Source: Bacteroidales bacterium UBA5072 (GTDB lineage Bacteria > Bacteroidota > Bacteroidia > Bacteroidales > UBA10428). From it: a DNA stretch of 18,488 nt. Below are positions 15,245 to 18,488 of the stretch, piece by piece (the first letter of the stretch is position 1; every line of letters starts with the position of its first letter). The DNA lies in contig DIAS01000126.1 of NCBI GenBank assembly GCA_002415855.1, positions 5,395 to 23,882 of the forward strand, written 5' to 3'. The notes beneath the pieces were generated by a model. It was not told where the DNA came from and made no database searches. It worked only from the letters and a program-made list of their open reading frames with translations. The translations under genes and the position numbers were made by a program.

Positions 15245-15688
15245 ATGAAGAAAAGTATCTTGCTGATCGCTTGCTTTGCATTTTCATGCGCCTTTGTTTA
15301 CAGCCAGGCTGATAAAATTGTAGGTATCTGGATGCCTGCCAAGGGAACATCACAGGTAAGGATTTTTAAAGCCACCAACGGCAAATATTACGGCAAAGTG
15401 GAATGGCTTGAAACAGATAAGGATAAACTTGATGTTAACAATCCTGATAAAGAACAGCAGAGTAAAAAGATCTGGGGATTAATGATCCTGAAAGACTTCA
15501 GTTATAATGCCGGCAAAGACAGGTGGGAGGGCGGTACCGTATATGATCCTGATAACGGGAAGACATACGATTGTTTCATGTGGTTTGATGGTGATGACAA
15601 CAAGATGACGCTTAAAGGCTATGTGCTGGGGATGAAGTTTGTGGGCCGGGCGGAGGACTGGACAAGAGAGGCCGCACTGAGAAAATAA
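15245..15688 (+). CDS. Secreted DUF2147 family protein
   Basis: A 147-residue exported protein with a clear signal peptide (MKKSILLIACFAFSCAFVYS, cleavage before Gln21). The mature part begins with DKIVGIWMPAKGTSQVRIF (23-41), then GKYYGKVEWLE, a DKDKLDVNNPDKEQQSKKIWG segment, WEGGTVYDPDNGKTYDC and LKGYVLGMKFVGRAEDW. This matches the DUF2147 pattern, a small lipocalin-like beta domain of unknown ligand common in Bacteroidota and Proteobacteria. The frame extends upstream to 15158 inside folA, but the ATG at 15245 fits the signal peptide. It has no sequence link to the folate genes before it and probably is just a neighbour. Confidence 0.85.
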   Translation: MKKSILLIACFAFSCAFVYSQADKIVGIWMPAKGTSQVRIFKATNGKYYGKVEWLETDKDKLDVNNPDKEQQSKKIWGLMILKDFSYNAGKDRWEGGTVYDPDNGKTYDCFMWFDGDDNKMTLKGYVLGMKFVGRAEDWTREAALRK

Positions 15689-15817
15689 ACAATTCCTGTT
15701 CATCATTTCTTCTTGCCAATTCATTAGCAATATCTTCGGGTTCGTCAACATTTCTTAACCCTTTGCTGCAATTTGGCGTTATTAGTACGAAACATTACTA
15801 TTAACTTGGTTGCAGCG

Positions 15818-16285
15818 ATGAAAAGGATTTTGTATATAATAATGCTGGTGACTGTTGCCTGCTCAAGTAAGGTTACCATAACGGAGGCGGATATCAAGTC
15901 GGACATTTTCTATGCGGATAAGGGTACAAGGCCCTTTACCGGAAAATGCAGGATTGTTTTCAGCGATACATGTCTCATCAAAGAGGAGTTCACGTACAAG
16001 CAGGGAATTCTCCATGGTAAAGCCACCGCCTGGTATAAAAACGGGCAGATCAGGAGAAGAGGCTCCTACAGTTATGGTCAGATATCAGGAAGATGGGAAT
16101 TCTGGGATGAGAACGGCAAAAAGACTGTTGAGGCCAATTATAAAAATGATGCTCTCGATGGGTCTTACATAATTTATGCCAATGGCAGGATCAGGGAAAA
16201 GGGACAATTCACGGATAACCGGCGGACCGGGAAATGGTTCTATTATGATGAAAAAGGTCGACGCATACCGGAACAATCGGAGTAA
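15818..16285 (+). CDS. MORN-type repeat (YwqK-like) lipoprotein
   Basis: A 155-residue protein with a short hydrophobic leader and a probable lipoprotein cysteine at Cys15 (LVTVAC), so likely anchored in the periplasm or outer membrane. From residue 60 it holds four repeats of about 23 residues with the pattern G-x-x-x-G-x-W-x-x-(Y/W)-x-x-x-G-(Q/K): HGKATAWYKNGQ, SGRWEFWDENGK, DGSYIIYANGR and TGKWFYYDEKGR. This is the MORN_2 type found in proteins labelled YwqK family antitoxin. That label is nominal here, since no toxin gene is nearby. The start at 15818 is chosen because 15773 adds residues before the leader. Its end is nine bases from the end of the convergent PHP gene. Confidence 0.82.
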   Translation: MKRILYIIMLVTVACSSKVTITEADIKSDIFYADKGTRPFTGKCRIVFSDTCLIKEEFTYKQGILHGKATAWYKNGQIRRRGSYSYGQISGRWEFWDENGKKTVEANYKNDALDGSYIIYANGRIREKGQFTDNRRTGKWFYYDEKGRRIPEQSE

Positions 16286-16294
16286 CCCAACTTC

Positions 16295-17158
16295 TTAAAT
16301 AAGAAGGCCTTTCTGATCAAAGGCAATATCCTGCCATCTGTCATCCAGTAAAACACGAAAACTTCTGAACCCAATGTCAAGAAGCAATTCTGCGGCATGG
16401 GAAAATCCAAGGGATAACTCCCCGGGTTGGTGTGCATCCGAATTCAGGATGATCGGAATATTCTTCTGGAAAATTCGTTTAAGAATGCTGATCCCCGGGT
16501 AAAGCATGGGCGGATTGTGTTTGTAAAGTCCTCTGGTATTTACTTCTACAATACAATCCTGTTGCAGGATGATCTCCAGTGTTTCCTCCACCAGATCGGT
16601 ATACCATTTTTCACTTTCATCCAAATACGCCCTGGTGCTGTTGTGCATTTTGATCTTATCCAGGTGGCCGATGATATCGGGCTGATCGAACTCTGTCATA
16701 TGCATGACCGATTGGAAATAGGCTGTGATGGCTTTGCGGAAATCATTCCTGTACAGCAGTTCGATCCCATTGAAAAATGCCTCAGGCTGACCGTCAAAGC
16801 AAAAGTAGGATTGATCAGGAAATTGTCCGATATAATGTACCGAACCAATGGCAAAGTCAAGCGATATATTGTCTGGTCCGGAAAACCTTCGTCCCCTGAT
16901 CCCCTCGATGTAGTCTATCTCCAGTCCGGCATAAACCTGTATTTTGTCACCATACGCCTTCTTGATCCGGCCTATTTCTGCCAGGTATTCAGCAAGTTTA
17001 TCCGCAGCCATGTTCCATTTGGAGGCAAATGGTACAGGTGCATGCGAAGAATAGCCATAGGCAGGGAAACCTTCCGCAATGGCCTGCCTGATGAATTCTT
17101 CGGGAGAAGCTTTACCGTCGCAGTAAAGGGAATGAGAATGATAGTTGATCCAGGGCAT
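16295..17158 (-). CDS. PHP-domain phosphatase, histidinol-phosphatase-like
   Basis: A 287-residue PHP-superfamily enzyme resembling the HisK-type histidinol-phosphatase, which releases phosphate from histidinol phosphate in histidine synthesis. Metal-ligand candidates are all present: His7 and His9 (NYHSHSLYCDG), His39 (SSHAP), Glu80 (GLEIDY), His108 (GSVHY), His165 (IIGHLDK), and Asp241 and His243 (NSDAH). The N-terminal YHSHS...CDG and SSHAPVPF are characteristic of this subfamily. No other histidine gene is in the window, and many Bacteroidota use the HisB phosphatase domain instead, so another small phosphoester is possible. The first ATG at 17158 is used; an upstream TATTTTTG box may serve as promoter. 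Confidence 0.88.
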   Translation of the reverse strand: MPWINYHSHSLYCDGKASPEEFIRQAIAEGFPAYGYSSHAPVPFASKWNMAADKLAEYLAEIGRIKKAYGDKIQVYAGLEIDYIEGIRGRRFSGPDNISLDFAIGSVHYIGQFPDQSYFCFDGQPEAFFNGIELLYRNDFRKAITAYFQSVMHMTEFDQPDIIGHLDKIKMHNSTRAYLDESEKWYTDLVEETLEIILQQDCIVEVNTRGLYKHNPPMLYPGISILKRIFQKNIPIILNSDAHQPGELSLGFSHAAELLLDIGFRSFRVLLDDRWQDIAFDQKGLLI

Positions 17159-17183
17159 AATCTCAAAACGGTTTAACAGGTGT

Positions 17184-17191
17184 CAAAAATA
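17184..17191 (-). promoter_or_regulatory. Candidate -7 box for the PHP phosphatase gene
   Basis: On the minus strand TATTTTTG is a full match to TAnnTTTG, 25 bases upstream of the start codon at 17158. No TTG is found at the expected -33 distance, where an A-rich run lies instead, so only the -7 half is supported. Confidence 0.33.
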
Positions 17192-17268
17192 CAGGTTTTT
17201 TTTATGCATTGTTTCTTAAATGGTCCGAGATATTGGATCAGAAAAAGCTGTTGCTGATAGGAGCTGCC

Positions 17269-17300
17269 TTGAAGCATATTTATTGTTGAACTTACATTTA
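17269..17300 (+). promoter_or_regulatory. Candidate promoter for the propeller sensor gene
   Basis: TTG (17269-17271) is followed after 21 bases by TACATTTA (17293-17300), one mismatch from TAnnTTTG. Transcription would begin near 17307, giving a leader of about 60 bases that includes the AGGAG ribosome site at 17362-17366. Confidence 0.3.
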
Positions 17301-17370
17301 TCAATATTTTATATTGAATAAAAGATTAAATTTATGGTGCAGGGGGATTTCTCAGGAAAATAGGAGTGCT

Positions 17371-18488
17371 ATGAAAAGATTCTTGGCGTGCATAGATTCG
17401 TTGGCTTTCAGATTCCAATACTTGCTGCTATTTGTTTTCCTGGGAGCTCAATCCCAAAACAATCCCATGATATTTAAACATTTGACAATTGACGACGGAT
17501 TGTCAAATGGTATTGTACACGTCATTTACCAGGATAAAATGGGCTTCATGTGGTTTGGAACCGATATGGGTCTTAACAAATATGACGGTTTCAGCTTTAC
17601 TGTTTATCAACACAATACCGGAGATACCATGTCCATTGCCTCAAATTATATTGTGGAACTCTTTGAGGACAGTTACGGGACTTTCTGGGTGGGTAATGGC
17701 ATCAGCGGTTTAAACCGGTTTGACAGGGAAAAGGAAATATTCATCTGTTATGAAAATGTGCCGGGGAAGAAAGGATCGATCAGTGACAACAACATCCGGG
17801 CAATTTTTGAGGATTCCAGGAAAAACCTCTGGATAGGTACCGCAGGTGGGGGATTGAACCTTTACGACCGTAAGTCGGATTCCTTTGTTCACTTCCGGCA
17901 TGATTCTCTAAATCCTGCCGATATAGGCAGCAATTATATCTCTACAATTACTGAGGACCATAATGGCTTTCTGTGGATGGGTTCCCCGGAAGGATTACTT
18001 ATCCGATATGACGCACGAACCCGAACAGGAAAGAGCTATAAGCTGTTTTATAATTACAGGGACCTCTTCCACGTTGGTTACTGCAAAGTGTTTGTCGATT
18101 CTGATAACAACATCTGGTTCTGTACTGAAAACGGGCTTTACTGTTTCGATCAGGAGAAGGAAACTTTTCAGCATTTCGTGAAAGGCAATACCAACCGTCA
18201 TCTGATCTCAAATGAAGTTTCCTCGATACTGGAGGTCGAAAAGGGTGTATTCATGATCGCCATTGATCATGGCGGATTGAATATTTACAATAAACATATC
18301 GGCACTTTTACCTATTATCTGAATTCCAGTCTCGATGAATACTCCCTGAGCAACAACCAGCTTGTGGCCCTGTACAGATCCAATGACGGCACTTTGTGGT
18401 TATCATGTTTTAACCGGGGTGTTGATGTTTTCAACGAGAATGCCATTAAATTTCAGCAATACAAGAACCTGGTCGATCCTTCCGAATC
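17371..18488 (+). CDS. Two-component regulator propeller sensor (probable hybrid two-component system), 3' end outside window
   Basis: The N-terminal 372 residues of a protein cut by the window edge. A signal anchor (about 12-28) is followed by LTIDDGLSNGIVH (38-50), the standard opening of Reg_prop sensors. Seven propeller repeats with the D-x-x-G-x-x-W-x-G-T...G-L-x-x-(Y/F)-D pattern are visible at about 51-72, 96-118, 143-166, 191-214, 238-260, 283-306 and 331-354. In Bacteroidota such periplasmic propellers usually come in pairs (14 blades) ahead of a Y_Y_Y domain, histidine kinase, receiver and AraC domain. They sense glycan fragments and switch on polysaccharide utilisation genes. None of the later domains is inside the window, so the hybrid nature is inferred. 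The start is supported by AGGAG four bases upstream. Confidence 0.92.
   Translation, partial: MKRFLACIDSLAFRFQYLLLFVFLGAQSQNNPMIFKHLTIDDGLSNGIVHVIYQDKMGFMWFGTDMGLNKYDGFSFTVYQHNTGDTMSIASNYIVELFEDSYGTFWVGNGISGLNRFDREKEIFICYENVPGKKGSISDNNIRAIFEDSRKNLWIGTAGGGLNLYDRKSDSFVHFRHDSLNPADIGSNYISTITEDHNGFLWMGSPEGLLIRYDARTRTGKSYKLFYNYRDLFHVGYCKVFVDSDNNIWFCTENGLYCFDQEKETFQHFVKGNTNRHLISNEVSSILEVEKGVFMIAIDHGGLNIYNKHIGTFTYYLNSSLDEYSLSNNQLVALYRSNDGTLWLSCFNRGVDVFNENAIKFQQYKNLVDPSE

Noticed and set aside
16291..16306. CTTCTT-AAAT-AAGAAG inverted repeat as a bidirectional terminator between the MORN and PHP genes
   Set aside because: The stem is only 6 bp and mostly A-T, lacks a U-tract and overlaps the PHP stop codon; it is too weak to annotate.
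16427..17176. 249-residue plus-strand open frame
   Set aside because: It is antisense to the PHP phosphatase, which has complete metal-ligand motifs; the opposite frame shows no recognisable domain.

Overview
The window looks like an ordinary chromosomal segment of a Bacteroidota (Bacteroidetes) bacterium, probably a free-living or gliding-lineage member rather than a minimal gut anaerobe. Reasons: a type IX secretion (type B) sorting domain on a PKD protein, a GH92 mannosidase of the Bacteroides kind, a seven-repeat regulator propeller typical of hybrid two-component sensors, few Shine-Dalgarno sites, and several upstream boxes resembling the Bacteroidota -7 consensus TAnnTTTG. No tRNA, rRNA, CRISPR array, insertion sequence or phage gene was seen, and every gap between genes is shorter than 300 bases.

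Layout. (1) 1-871, minus: a sigma-54 activator lacking an N-terminal sensor domain, cut by the window edge. (2) 967-5991, plus: kdsB (CMP-Kdo synthesis), a small Mpv17/PMP22-like membrane protein, a secreted GH92 alpha-mannosidase and a lipoprotein GH5-like glycosidase. A nested hairpin at 2451-2484 separates the first pair from the glycosidase pair. (3) 8075-6029, minus: waaA (Kdo transferase) then an HD-domain phosphohydrolase. kdsB and waaA supply successive steps of lipid A-Kdo assembly but lie in different transcription units. (4) 8202-9474, plus: two tandem superoxide dismutases, the first with Mn-type and the second with Fe/cambialistic-type signature residues. Each is preceded by a perfect 8-bp dyad. 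(5) 13758-9475, minus: an AI-2E family permease, a PKD/T9SS-CTD secreted protein (GTG start, 4-nt gap) and a patatin-POTRA-beta-barrel outer membrane phospholipase, apparently one operon about cell-envelope and surface functions. (6) 13908-16285, plus: thyA and folA (thymidylate/folate cycle), then a secreted DUF2147 protein and a MORN/YwqK-repeat lipoprotein. (7) 17158-16295, minus: a PHP-family phosphatase resembling histidinol-phosphatase. (8) 17371-end, plus: the periplasmic propeller of a probable hybrid two-component sensor, cut by the window edge.

Nothing here is clearly a new defence or mobile system. The items most worth a second look are the paired SODs with opposite metal signatures and their dyads, the bacterial Mpv17-like protein, the patatin-POTRA-barrel protein, and the glycosidase pair without SusC/SusD-like genes.
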